A DNA stretch of 28,775 nucleotides. Source: Bacillota bacterium. Lineage in GTDB: Bacteria; Bacillota; Clostridia; Oscillospirales; Oscillospiraceae. The DNA is taken from assembly GCA_023395775.1 (NCBI GenBank), contig JAEWYA010000040.1:1-28775 (forward strand). Direction: 5' to 3'. Position 1 is the stretch's first letter; every line of letters starts with the position of its first letter. The translations under genes and the position numbers were made by a program. Below, one piece after another: positions 14,979 to 22,264 of the stretch. The notes beneath the pieces are model-generated. The model saw only the letters and a list, made by a program, of their open reading frames with translations, was not told where the DNA came from and did not search any database.

Positions 14979-15254
14979 TCAGCATTCCTCCATTCCGAGG
15001 ACCACATAGCCCTCTTTACAAACTCTAGTGTCATCCAATAGGTACTTGATTCTCCGGAGAAGTACCCTCCCGGTGAATCCCCCCGGCGTCCACTCCGCCA
15101 GCTCCAACAGGTCCCCCGCCTGATAGTCCCGGTCGTTCAATCGGACCTCAAAATCCTTCAGTCCGTTTTGGGAGTCCTGAAAATACTTCGGTTCCGTTTT
15201 CAGCCTGTGTAGGATCCGTCCGCACGGCAGCTTCTTTTCCAGCATAAAGCTCAT
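14979..15254 (-). CDS. DUF3850 (ASCH/PUA-like) protein
   Basis: A 91-residue protein, with ATG overlapping the previous stop as ATGA. 'HRLKTEPKYFQDSQNGLKDF' then 'EVRLNDRDYQAGDLLELAEW' and 'FTGRVLLRRIKYLL' match the DUF3850 pattern (H-L-K..P.yF..v..G.K.fE.R.nDR.y..GD.L.L.E). The fold is PUA/ASCH-like, a group that binds RNA, often with a modified base. It may act on phage or host RNA; the target is not known. Confidence 0.82.
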   Translation of the reverse strand: MSFMLEKKLPCGRILHRLKTEPKYFQDSQNGLKDFEVRLNDRDYQAGDLLELAEWTPGGFTGRVLLRRIKYLLDDTRVCKEGYVVLGMEEC

Positions 15255-16453
15255 TCCACCGCCCCCATTCGTTCCGCCGCAGTTCCAATGGCCTTTTTCA
15301 GCTTCTGGGCAATCTCCGGGTCCTTTACCTGCTTCAGAGCATCAGTCATGGCATGATAGGTTTTCTGCCACTCGTTGAAGAACACCTGAAACACCGTCAT
15401 TTTCTGGTCGGACAGCTCCAGCGCCGCCCGGGCCTTTTTTGCCTCAGCTTCCGCCGCATCCGCCCGGGCCTGGGCTTCCATCAGGCGGGCATTGACTTCC
15501 TTCACCTTTTCGTCCGCTGTGGCCTCCGCCTCTTCCCGGAGCTTTTTCAGCTCTTCCTCTCCGGGCTGCTGCACCGCTACGTCCACCGGCTTGTTCCGCA
15601 GCTCCTCCAGCTTTTTTTCAAGCTCGGTTTTTTCGGCCTTGGCGTTCTCCAGCCCCGCCTTTGCCTCTTTTTCTTTTGCCCGGGCCGCCTTCAGCTTTTC
15701 CTCCAGCCCATCCGACTTCACCTTCAAAGCGTCCAGCTTTGCTGCGGCAGCCTGTTCCCCGGCTTTCTTTGCCCCGTCCAGCTGGCTCAAAGCTTCGTCT
15801 CGCTCCCGCTGCGCGTCAGTTAAGCCATCCTGCGCCTCTTGCGCTTGCTTTAGGGCCTCGTCCCGCTCCCGGATGGCCTTTTTCAGCTCCTCGCCTGTCA
15901 TGTCCGCCACGGCCTTTTCTTCGCCGTTTACGACGTGCTTTTCAGCGGTGAACTGCTCACGCTCGGATTCTGGCAAAGCCAACAGCGCCAAAGCTTTTGC
16001 AGCTCCCAAATCGGCAATCGTCTGCGAATTTTGGTACTCTCTCGCAATCCGCATAAAATTGCTTGCAGTCCGCTCAGAAAAATCCACTTTTTCCCGCAGC
16101 CACGGCAGCCACTCCCCGTGGGAGAGCTGGGCCTTTGCCTCAATCAACCGCTTACCGATCTCAATGATGGCGTTTCCGCCCACATTTTTGTAAAAAATGA
16201 TCTCGTCCGTGATGACGGCAATTCCGCGTGAGATTACAACGTTTTCATGCTGGCCGGTCATGCTGTGATCCTCTGTCGGCAATGCCCCGTCGTCCGGCTC
16301 CGCCGCCTCGTGTTTGCGTTTCTCCATCTGCTCCACATAGTAATTTGGCGTCATGCGGTACGCCGATTCCATGGGGCTAAGTTTCTCCCCCTGTTTCGGG
16401 GCATCGTCCAGTCCCAGCTCCGCCGCGACTCGCTTTGCTTCTTCCATGCTCAT
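15251..16453 (-). CDS. DUF3102 coiled-coil protein
   Basis: A 400-residue protein; ATG at 16453 (GAGGTG upstream) overlaps the previous stop as ATGA, and an in-frame ATG is 6 nt later. Residues 75-150 hold the DUF3102 core: 'GGNAIIEIGKRLIEAKAQLS', 'HGEWLPWLREKVDFSERTAS' and 'NFMRIAREYQN'. Residues 185-350 are a long Ala/Glu/Lys/Gln coiled coil. The C-terminal part (about 350-400) has 'FNEWQKTYHAMTDALKQVKD'. This order is typical of DUF3102 proteins found on phages and plasmids; a DNA-binding or partition-like accessory role has been suggested for related ones, but is not shown here. Confidence 0.82.
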   Translation of the reverse strand: MSMEEAKRVAAELGLDDAPKQGEKLSPMESAYRMTPNYYVEQMEKRKHEAAEPDDGALPTEDHSMTGQHENVVISRGIAVITDEIIFYKNVGGNAIIEIGKRLIEAKAQLSHGEWLPWLREKVDFSERTASNFMRIAREYQNSQTIADLGAAKALALLALPESEREQFTAEKHVVNGEEKAVADMTGEELKKAIRERDEALKQAQEAQDGLTDAQRERDEALSQLDGAKKAGEQAAAAKLDALKVKSDGLEEKLKAARAKEKEAKAGLENAKAEKTELEKKLEELRNKPVDVAVQQPGEEELKKLREEAEATADEKVKEVNARLMEAQARADAAEAEAKKARAALELSDQKMTVFQVFFNEWQKTYHAMTDALKQVKDPEIAQKLKKAIGTAAERMGAVE

Positions 16454-18189
16454 GCGATCTGCACCTCAACTTTCTGTCTGGAGCGCACCGGCTCCCCTTT
16501 TGTGTTTCGCCTGCTGCCCTTGGCCACCCATTCCAGCCATGGGTCCAGGAAGTCCTTGAAGACCTCCCGCGGGTCCGGGGCAAACCGGCCCTTTGTGGTA
16601 TGCAGACCCTCGTTTTTGAAACCGTGAATCTGTACCAGCTTGTTCCCGTTCATCTCAACAGTCAGGAAAGGCTTATCCGGCGCGGATTCTTTTCTGAGGA
16701 ACAGGATGGTAACGGTGCCGTCGATGTGCCGGTCCGCGTATCCTCCTACGCAGTGCTGCAAGGCCTTTCCCTCGGCCACGATCTCCTCCCGGTTCTCCGG
16801 TACCCGGATCACCAGGCCTTCCGCCGCGTAGCCGTAGCGCTTTTCCAGCCCCTTTTTCCGCTTGGCGTAGGCCATCTTGGAAAGGCGGTCCTTTTCCGCA
16901 ATTTCCGCTTTCTGCCGCTTCAGCTCTCTCCGGCGTTCCTTTTCCAGCCGCTTCCGGTTTCGCTCGGTGGCTTCCTCATGGGCTGTCCACAGATCCTTTG
17001 GAAATTTCACGTCTTCCCGATAAATCCGCATTCCCATGGCTTCCGCCGCGGCCATGTAGTCCTTCCACGTACGGAACGCCGTGCCGAAGGTTCGCTCTCC
17101 GTCCGCCTGCCGCCTGAGGTAGCGGATCAGATCCTTAATCGTGGCACCGTATTCCCTTGTCAGCTTTGGAAGTTCCTTGTCCGCTGACCAGCCCAGAGCG
17201 TCCTCAATCCCCTGGCAGTCCGCCATGGTCAGCCCGGCCATCTGCTTCTTCGCCCGTCTATACAACGTCAGGACGGACATGCTTCTCCGGGTGGCCATAA
17301 ATGCTTTCAGTTCCCCGCCGTCCAGCCGGAACGCCTTTCGCGGGTCCTTTTCGCCCCATGTGATATTGGCGGCGTTTTTCTTCTTCCTACACGTCCAGTC
17401 GTTCAGCACATCTTCCATTCCGGCCTTTTGCAGCATCTCCACATTCTCCGGATACTGCGCCGCCATGGCCAAGAAGCGCATCAGGTTCCACCATCCGGAC
17501 TCTCGTCTGTTTTTGCACACTGTAAAGTCGATATATTTTAGGAAACTCTCCTTTAGGCACTCCATTCCGATCACCTGATAATCGTCGTAGTGTATAAAGA
17601 GATAGCTGCCTCCACAGAACGGTTCTTTAAAGAATCCATTGACCTGCCTGTACCAAACACCTCCGTAAAAGCCGTGTGCCCACTGCACCGCCTCTCCCCT
17701 CCGGAATCGATAAACGTAGGTTGCCATATACAGCGGCTCAGCGGCCCAGTTGTGGTCATAGTCCTTGTTGGTCCAATAGGCCTGCGCATAGATCGTTTCC
17801 CCATTGTCCGCCGTGCTGAGAAAAATCACCGGTATGTAGGTCTCCAGACCTTTACAATTTTTTGCCGTGCCCTTCGCCTTCAGTTCCGCGGTCTTCCCGC
17901 AGAACGGGCAAGAGATCACAACGCCGTGGCGACCCCAAAGCGCGTCCCGGATAGCAGGAGTAATTTCCCGCTCTGTGGTCATGCTTAAAAACCGCCCCTT
18001 CTGGTGGCAGCAACTGCTCCAGAACTTCCTACCGCCACCGGATTTCTCGTAGAATAGGTAGTGGTCGTAGTAATCATTCACGGTGTCCAGCTCTTCCTGC
18101 TTCAGTCCGGGAAATTCATCAAAGGCTTTTTCTTTGCCCTCTTGCACAGCAATCTTCATCGGCTGTGTTCCTTTGTACTCATATCCCAT
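16450..18189 (-). CDS. PcfJ-like protein
   Basis: A 579-residue protein with ATG at 18189 (GTGAGG upstream). It has a Cys pair 'CPFCGK' (about 94-99) in the N-terminal third. The PcfJ core is in the last quarter: 'GKALQHCVGGYADRHIDG' from about residue 474, then 'TILFLRK' and 'KPFLTVEMNGNKLVQIHGFKN'. A basic coiled stretch, 'RNRKRLEKERRRELKRQKAE', comes before it. PcfJ was named on conjugative plasmid pCF10, and its mechanism is not settled; it is common on phages and ICEs of Clostridia. It lies 7 nt after the PcfK-like gene and overlaps DUF3102. Confidence 0.85.
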   Translation of the reverse strand: MGYEYKGTQPMKIAVQEGKEKAFDEFPGLKQEELDTVNDYYDHYLFYEKSGGGRKFWSSCCHQKGRFLSMTTEREITPAIRDALWGRHGVVISCPFCGKTAELKAKGTAKNCKGLETYIPVIFLSTADNGETIYAQAYWTNKDYDHNWAAEPLYMATYVYRFRRGEAVQWAHGFYGGVWYRQVNGFFKEPFCGGSYLFIHYDDYQVIGMECLKESFLKYIDFTVCKNRRESGWWNLMRFLAMAAQYPENVEMLQKAGMEDVLNDWTCRKKKNAANITWGEKDPRKAFRLDGGELKAFMATRRSMSVLTLYRRAKKQMAGLTMADCQGIEDALGWSADKELPKLTREYGATIKDLIRYLRRQADGERTFGTAFRTWKDYMAAAEAMGMRIYREDVKFPKDLWTAHEEATERNRKRLEKERRRELKRQKAEIAEKDRLSKMAYAKRKKGLEKRYGYAAEGLVIRVPENREEIVAEGKALQHCVGGYADRHIDGTVTILFLRKESAPDKPFLTVEMNGNKLVQIHGFKNEGLHTTKGRFAPDPREVFKDFLDPWLEWVAKGSRRNTKGEPVRSRQKVEVQIA

Positions 18190-18196
18190 ACACGCC

Positions 18197-18574
18197 TCAC
18201 AGGAACTCTGTCAGGTCGATCAAGTCCGACTTTACTTGCTGTGCATCTGTGGATATGCCATCGTCCTCCGGTTCCTCTACACTGGCGCACAGATTTACGC
18301 TCATGTGAAACTTGATATCCGCGCCTGGAAAATAGAATCTCACCGCCCTGCGATATGCCTCCAGGTCGGAAATCCCGCGTCCGCAGTTTTTAGCCACGGT
18401 CTTCATGCAGTCTTCAAAACTGCCGCCCTGATACACCGCCTGAGCAAACTCCTCATTCTTTCGGCAAAAGTCCTCTAGCGTGTCTTTTGTGCCCTGCTTC
18501 ATGATGGAGGCATATTTGTCATATGTCCCCTTGGAAAACTCCGTATCCAGTTTCTTGACCGCTAAATCCGTCAT
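18197..18574 (-). CDS. PcfK-like protein (AcrIIA9 kin?)
   Basis: A 125-residue protein from ATG at 18574 (GGAGGCGTGAACCA upstream); a longer frame has no ribosome site. The core 'LEDFCRKNEEFAQAVYQGG' and 'SFEDCMKTVAKNCGRGISDL' then 'EAYRRAVRFYFPGADI' (about 33-95) is the PcfK-like pattern. The C-terminus is acidic. PcfK-like proteins pair with PcfJ, as here. As I recall, the Cas9 inhibitor AcrIIA9 has been placed in or close to this family. Whether this one inhibits Cas9 is unknown; no cas genes are in the window. Confidence 0.75.
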   Translation of the reverse strand: MTDLAVKKLDTEFSKGTYDKYASIMKQGTKDTLEDFCRKNEEFAQAVYQGGSFEDCMKTVAKNCGRGISDLEAYRRAVRFYFPGADIKFHMSVNLCASVEEPEDDGISTDAQQVKSDLIDLTEFL

Positions 18575-18588
18575 TGGTTCACGCCTCC

Positions 18589-19185
18589 TCAGATTTCTTC
18601 CTGCCCGTCGTCCGGTTCTTCTTCCTCCACCACATCCGCCCAATCGTGGTGGCTCAGATAGTCCAGCATTTCCTGCTGGCTGTCCTTTGCCCCTCGGGAC
18701 AGAACAAAGACCTTTGACTCCCCATCTGTCAGGATCATCCTCCGTCCATCCGTCACCCGCTCCAGCGGATCCCCGTCAAACGGGCAAATGAGGTCGGTCA
18801 TTTCCGGCTCGAACAAACTGCACCGCCCGGAGCTGTCCTGCCAGATCAGCTGCTCTCCCAGCCACAGGCCCGTCTGTCGGCAGGGGACCATATCCGACGT
18901 CACGGAAAATACGCTGGCAAAGGTCTTTTCCAGTTCCCCCGCTATTTCCAGCTGCACGGCCTCCTTCTGCACCTTCACCGGCTTCCCCGGCATATCGCCG
19001 GTGTGGCTCACGATCTGAGCCTTCAGTTCCTTCCCTGCCTCGCTGTACGGCAGGGCCACCGCCCACTGCATTCCGTTCAGCATCAGCCATTCGATACCTC
19101 CGCGCATCATGGTCCCGACGCGATATCCCGCGCCCTTGAAATTCTCCCGCAGCTGCCGCAGCAGCGCCCTTTCATTGATCGGCAA
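18589..19185 (-). CDS. Unknown phage protein, TTG start
   Basis: A 198-residue protein that must start at TTG 19185 (MPINERALLRQLRENFKGAG), since no ATG is near; GGGGCGGTAAGA lies upstream. It overlaps the previous gene by 14 nt. The N-terminus is helical, the middle (30-150) is beta-rich ('MRGGIEWLMLNGMQWAVALP'), and the tail is very acidic ('VVEEEEPDDGQEEI'). No catalytic motif recognised. It lies upstream of the PcfK-like gene. Confidence 0.6.
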   Translation of the reverse strand: MPINERALLRQLRENFKGAGYRVGTMMRGGIEWLMLNGMQWAVALPYSEAGKELKAQIVSHTGDMPGKPVKVQKEAVQLEIAGELEKTFASVFSVTSDMVPCRQTGLWLGEQLIWQDSSGRCSLFEPEMTDLICPFDGDPLERVTDGRRMILTDGESKVFVLSRGAKDSQQEMLDYLSHHDWADVVEEEEPDDGQEEI

Positions 19186-19504
19186 TCTTACCGCCCCTTT
19201 CCTGCTTTTTATGCTTATACCGGTTCTTCAGGTATTGCTGCAAATTTTGCTCGGCGTCCTGCGCCTTCTTCTCGCACAGGTCGCACCGCTTGGCGCCTCC
19301 GAAAAAGAACTTTCCGCACTGCGGGCATACGCCCTTCACAATGGGCCGCTTCTGCCGGCACTCGCACTTGGCGGCCACCTCCCGCCACGGGACACCCCAA
19401 AACTCGGCGGCGGCCACCGTGGCCTGTTCCCAGTCTGCTGCGTTCACCCATGCGTCCGTGTGGCCCTCGCAGGCGACGATCCAGAAAAACAGACCTTTAG
19501 CCAT
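19172..19504 (-). CDS. Small zinc-ribbon phage protein
   Basis: A 110-residue protein from ATG at 19504 (GGAAAGGAAGAAAGTA upstream). It begins MAKGLFFWIVACEGHTDAW. Cys pairs are CEC (48-50), CPQC (60-63) and CDLC (74-77); the last two make a zinc ribbon. The C-terminal 30 residues are basic and helical. The previous gene's TAA overlaps its ATG. The short N-terminal part, 'WVNAADWEQATVAAAEFWG', looks like a fold common in small early phage proteins. Function unknown. Confidence 0.65.
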   Translation of the reverse strand: MAKGLFFWIVACEGHTDAWVNAADWEQATVAAAEFWGVPWREVAAKCECRQKRPIVKGVCPQCGKFFFGGAKRCDLCEKKAQDAEQNLQQYLKNRYKHKKQERGGKIADQ

Positions 19505-19725
19505 TACTTTCTTCCTTTCCTGTTCCGCACCTTCTGGAGCGTCCGACGAATGGCGCTCCTCTTGGTTGCAAGGTAGTCCCCATTTCCCCGGCTTTCCTGA
19601 TATGCGGCCCTTCGCTTTTCGGCCTGCCGTTCGATTGCCTCCAGATACTCTTTGCAGCTTCCGTGGCAGGTCGGAGTCCGCTCTGTGCAGCCCTGGCACG
19701 GCTTGTCCTTCAATGTTCCCTTCAC
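19504..19725 (-). CDS. Small Cys-rich phage protein, GTG start
   Basis: A 73-residue protein from GTG at 19725 (GGAGGATACGCA upstream), overlapping the 3D-domain gene stop as GTGA. An ATG further upstream lacks a ribosome site. It has 'PCQGCTERTPTCHGSCKEYL', a four-Cys knuckle (C10, C13, C20, C24), followed by a basic helix. 'PC.gC.eRtp.CHgsC..Y' is a frequent small early phage protein in Firmicutes. The knuckle may bind zinc and nucleic acid. Confidence 0.68.
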   Translation of the reverse strand: MKGTLKDKPCQGCTERTPTCHGSCKEYLEAIERQAEKRRAAYQESRGNGDYLATKRSAIRRTLQKVRNRKGRK

Positions 19726-20366
19726 TGCGTATCCTCCGCCACCCACCAGACGGTGAGCGTCTGCCGCCCGCACCGCATGGCGTAGTCATGGTCCGGCGTG
19801 TAGATATCCAGCGCATTACCGCTCACGCCGGTATCTGTGGCCCACAGCTGCTCTATGCTGCCGTCCGCATACCGAACAAATACGTCCGAGTACAGCGGGA
19901 TCACAGTCGGGTCAACGGCGCAGGTCAGGTGTTCCGTGACCGGAAGACCTGAATATGTAATGCCATAGCCCGGGTCTCCCGGCTTCTTGTTGCAGGTGTT
20001 CGCGGTGTACCATGTGACCGTGCAGTCGGTAATCTCGTGAGCCTTGTCCAGAAGGGCCTCCTCAATCTTCTCGTTCTCGTAGTCCTCCGAAAGTGTTTCC
20101 ACCGTGATTTCGTCCACGCTGTCCGGTGCATCCATCCCGGCGGCAATCCGCTCCGCGCTGAAGACCTCCGACGCTGCCGCCCTCACCGGCTCCAGCTGAA
20201 AGAGCACAACTCCAAGAACCGCCGCAAGGAACAGCAGAAACAGCATCTGCAAAAAGAGCTTTTGAAAAAACTCCCGATCCCGTTTCTGCCGCCGTCTGGC
20301 CCGCTTCCGTTCCTCGGCACACTGCTCCGTCCTGGCTTCCCAGATGTACTCCTGAAATTTCTTCAT
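19722..20366 (-). CDS. Membrane-anchored 3D-domain protein
   Basis: A 214-residue protein with ATG after GGGGGACAAGCCCT. It has a basic N-terminus (1-33), one membrane segment (about 37-58, 'KLFLQMLFLLFLAAVLGVVL'), a linker (60-115) and a 3D domain (about 116-205). The domain has the three Asp that give the family its name: 'CAVDPTVIPLYSDVF', 'WATDTGVSG' and 'ALDIYTPDHDYAM'. 3D domains occur in cell wall enzymes related to MltA and RlpA and in resuscitation factors. The domain would face outside. Its place in the early region argues against being the main endolysin; wall remodelling or exclusion of other phages is possible. Confidence 0.8.
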   Translation of the reverse strand: MKKFQEYIWEARTEQCAEERKRARRRQKRDREFFQKLFLQMLFLLFLAAVLGVVLFQLEPVRAAASEVFSAERIAAGMDAPDSVDEITVETLSEDYENEKIEEALLDKAHEITDCTVTWYTANTCNKKPGDPGYGITYSGLPVTEHLTCAVDPTVIPLYSDVFVRYADGSIEQLWATDTGVSGNALDIYTPDHDYAMRCGRQTLTVWWVAEDTQ

Positions 20367-20385
20367 AGGGCTTGTCCCCCTTCCC

Positions 20386-20787
20386 TCATTGTTTTGTGTG
20401 CTCCAAATAGGCTTTGTTGGCTGCCTTTTCCATGCAGATTAAGTACCGCTGCATTCTTTCCCGGCTGCATTCACAGCTCTCCGCCCGCTCAATTACCTCG
20501 TTCCAGTAATCACGCTCAATGAATTCTGGGGCTTCCTCCAACGTGTCGGAGTAGAAGTAACGGGTGATCCCGCCCCGTCCATCATTGAAACTCATGTTCA
20601 TCCGGATCATGATGTTATCCAGCTCCACGGTGCTGCCCAGCTCTATCAGAAGATTACCGACCCGCAGTTCATACCAGGGATATTTAGGGTTCTGGTTCAT
20701 CATGGGCGGCATTTCAAGATTGGCGGCGCTGATCCCCAGCTCACGCTTCAGCAGCTCACGGGCTTTCGCGATTCCAAGCTTCTTCAT
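20386..20787 (-). CDS. Unknown phage protein (133 aa)
   Basis: A 133-residue protein from ATG at 20787 (GAGGGGGACAAGCAT upstream); an earlier Met at 20808 lacks a ribosome site. It has a helical start 'KKLGIAKARELLKRELGISA', a beta part 'YPWYELRVGNLLIELGSTV', and a helical end 'SRERMQRYLICMEKAANKAY'. There are no membrane segments. Not recognised. It starts 13 nt after the HNH-like gene. Confidence 0.58.
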   Translation of the reverse strand: MKKLGIAKARELLKRELGISAANLEMPPMMNQNPKYPWYELRVGNLLIELGSTVELDNIMIRMNMSFNDGRGGITRYFYSDTLEEAPEFIERDYWNEVIERAESCECSRERMQRYLICMEKAANKAYLEHTKQ

Positions 20788-20800
20788 ATGCTTGTCCCCC

Positions 20801-21142
20801 TCACACATAATTTTTTCCGAACTCCCGGATGAAGTCTTCTGTTGTCCAGGCGTTCTCCGCCATGGCCTTTCGCTGGCCGTACTCGTGGAGCTTTCGCATG
20901 GTCTCCGGGTTCTGGTGTGCCGCCTCCGGCCCGTTCTCGTGGCAGCGGTTGTGGCACAGATAGACCTCCAGCCCGTACTGCTCAGACTTCTTCCGAAGCG
21001 CACCGCCGAAAATATGGTGCTTGTCTAGCGGATCCGCGCAGCCGTTCCGGCCGCACAGCCAGCACTCATGCAGGGCATCTGGCTTGCGCTTAGATTTCTT
21101 CACCGCGCTCTTCCGCGCGGACACGCTTTTTGGGTACATCAT
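20801..21142 (-). CDS. HNH-like zinc protein
   Basis: A 113-residue basic protein with ATG at 21142 (GGAGGGAAACGCC upstream). 'HECWLCGRNGCADPLDKHHI' then 'FGGALRKKSEQYGLEVYLCH' and 'NRCHENGPEAAHQNPET' contain a CxxC pair (28-31), a HH pair (about 42-43) and a C-H pair near 63-68, as in HNH-type metal folds of recombination or homing proteins. It is likely a DNA-binding or nicking protein. It starts the - strand run below the inverted-repeat cassette. Confidence 0.65.
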   Translation of the reverse strand: MMYPKSVSARKSAVKKSKRKPDALHECWLCGRNGCADPLDKHHIFGGALRKKSEQYGLEVYLCHNRCHENGPEAAHQNPETMRKLHEYGQRKAMAENAWTTEDFIREFGKNYV

Positions 21143-21187
21143 GGCGTTTCCCTCCTCTTCAAACTCTCGGGTCTTAGGTGTATACTG

Positions 21188-21492
21188 GTCGTATCAACTC
21201 AGAGCCCGCCGGATGGTGCGGGAGAGTGATGTGTCTTCTTTTTCTTCTTTTTCCCATCCGATTTTCCATCGCGTCTTCTCTCCGCGATGGATCAGCATAG
21301 CATCGGCGCGCCTAGCCTTGCACACCGTGCGGGCGTTACTCCAATTACCGTCCGCCGCTGGATAAGTGGGACTTGCCACCCTTGCTTCAGAAACCTTCGC
21401 GAAATCGCCAAAGCACTTTGCGTCTCCACAGATTACCTCTGTGGCTTAGAGCAATAATTTGACCATTCCGGCGGGCTCTGCGTTGATACGAC
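21188..21492. repeat. 305-bp segment bounded by 30-bp inverted repeats
   Basis: The left arm (21188-21217) begins GTCGTATCAACTCAGAG and the right arm (21462-21492) reads inward as GTCGTATCAACGCAGAG. They share 26 aligned bases with one mismatch, then four more after a 1-nt gap. The enclosed 244 bp hold a small XRE gene on the + strand, against the flow of the surrounding genes. No target-site duplication is seen outside the arms. It may be an invertible segment, a miniature element, or a remnant. Confidence 0.8.
21287..21457 (+). CDS. Small XRE-family HTH protein (56 aa)
   Basis: A 56-residue reading frame, MDQHSIGAPSLAHRAGVTPI and following 'TVRRWISGTCHP'. The pattern 'LAHRAGVTPITVRRWISG', then 'NLREIAKALCVSTDYLCGLE' is that of XRE/Cro helix-turn-helix proteins, and the whole reading frame is taken up by it. 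The first XRE helix is short, so it may have lost its N-terminus. No good ribosome site is visible upstream of the ATG, and there is no in-frame start further up. It lies entirely between the two 30-bp inverted repeats, and faces the opposite way from the neighbouring genes. It may be expressed only in some arrangement, or may be decayed. Confidence 0.55.
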   Translation: MDQHSIGAPSLAHRAGVTPITVRRWISGTCHPCFRNLREIAKALCVSTDYLCGLEQ

Positions 21493-21505
21493 TTTCGCTG
21501 TTGAG

Positions 21506-21805
21506 CTATGTAGCCGCTGTGTCTTCGATCATCCCGCGCTCCCGGAGATCTTCAATGCTCAGGCGGTGGACTTGTCGAGATTCAGTGTGTTCGTGCAGGA
21601 AGCTGTCCTGCTTTGTGACAATCAGAACCGCTTGGCCGCATCTTCCGGCAAAGAACGCTTTGCAGAAATCTCCGTCGAACCACTCCAGCCAGTAATCCGG
21701 CTGACGCGGGGCTTTTTTGAACTCCGTCTTGTTCATCTTCGGCAGCTTCTCATACTGCCCGACCAGCCGATACAGGCTGGTCTTGTTTGCTTTCAGGCGT
21801 AACAT
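21506..21805 (-). CDS. Unknown phage protein (99 aa)
   Basis: A 99-residue protein with ATG after GGAAGGGAGCAAATTC. It begins MLRLKANKTSLYRLVGQYEK and has 'DYWLEWFDGDFCKAFFAGRC' and 'VLIVTKQDSFLHEHTESRQV'. It ends in a helical 'RLSIEDLRERGMIED'. I do not recognise a family. It lies between the IR segment and the divergent AT-rich gene, and forms part of the - strand early run. Confidence 0.58.
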   Translation of the reverse strand: MLRLKANKTSLYRLVGQYEKLPKMNKTEFKKAPRQPDYWLEWFDGDFCKAFFAGRCGQAVLIVTKQDSFLHEHTESRQVHRLSIEDLRERGMIEDTAAT

Positions 21806-21827
21806 GAATTTGCTCCCTTCCGATTGC

Positions 21828-21868
21828 TTGTCCTTTCGCCCCGCCGGTGGTAAAATGTGGGCGAAAGG
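21828..21868 (+). promoter_or_regulatory. Promoter and operator-like palindrome for 21881 gene
   Basis: -35 TTGTCC (21828-21833) and -10 TAAAAT (21851-21856) are 17 bp apart. A 10-bp perfect inverted repeat, CCTTTCGCCC (21832-21841) and GGGCGAAAGG (21859-21868), brackets the -10, so a bound protein would cover the promoter. The right arm ends in the ribosome site AAAGGAGG. Transcription from it would start near 21863. Confidence 0.65.
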
Positions 21869-21880
21869 AGGTGTTTATAA

Positions 21881-22264
21881 ATGGATTTCAATGATTTTGA
21901 TTGCATGATCGTAGAAGAGGCACTCAACAATTACCTGTCTTATTTGGATGAGTCGATACCTTCTCTGGAAGGCGTATCCCCCGAAAATATCTTGCTAAAT
22001 GTTAGCTCAGCCCGCTCTGCTTTGAAAAAAGTTAAAAAAATGCGAACCCGTGATTGTGATATGAATGCCAACGAGCTGAAGGCTATATACCTGTCCGTTC
22101 ATATGTATTTGGAAACAGTCTCTTCAGCCTCAATACCGAAGGGTGAGCGTCGATCTGCGTCTGAAGCAAAGGCTTCGTGCAGAAAAATACTTAGCGGCCT
22201 GTCTGCTGCGTTCTCTGCATCCGGATACAACATAAACTCTTTCCTTGGTCTGCCGGAAAATTGA
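21881..22264 (+). CDS. Unknown AT-rich phage gene (127 aa)
   Basis: A 127-residue protein, MDFNDFDCMIVEEALNNYLS..., with AAAGGAGGTG seven nt upstream, a very good site. It is helical throughout, with no membrane segment. It is richer in A+T than the early genes around it, and has its own promoter and operator-like palindrome. It ends 74 nt inside the 3' end of the - strand gene that starts at 22379. Such a free-standing gene expressed from its own promoter in a lysogen fits a 'moron'; the role is unknown (immunity or host defence would be guesses). Confidence 0.65.
   Translation: MDFNDFDCMIVEEALNNYLSYLDESIPSLEGVSPENILLNVSSARSALKKVKKMRTRDCDMNANELKAIYLSVHMYLETVSSASIPKGERRSASEAKASCRKILSGLSAAFSASGYNINSFLGLPEN

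Noticed and set aside
21194..21379. - strand frame of 61 codons in the IR segment
   Set aside because: It has no ribosome site or family pattern, whereas the + strand frame in the same DNA reads as an XRE protein from start to end.
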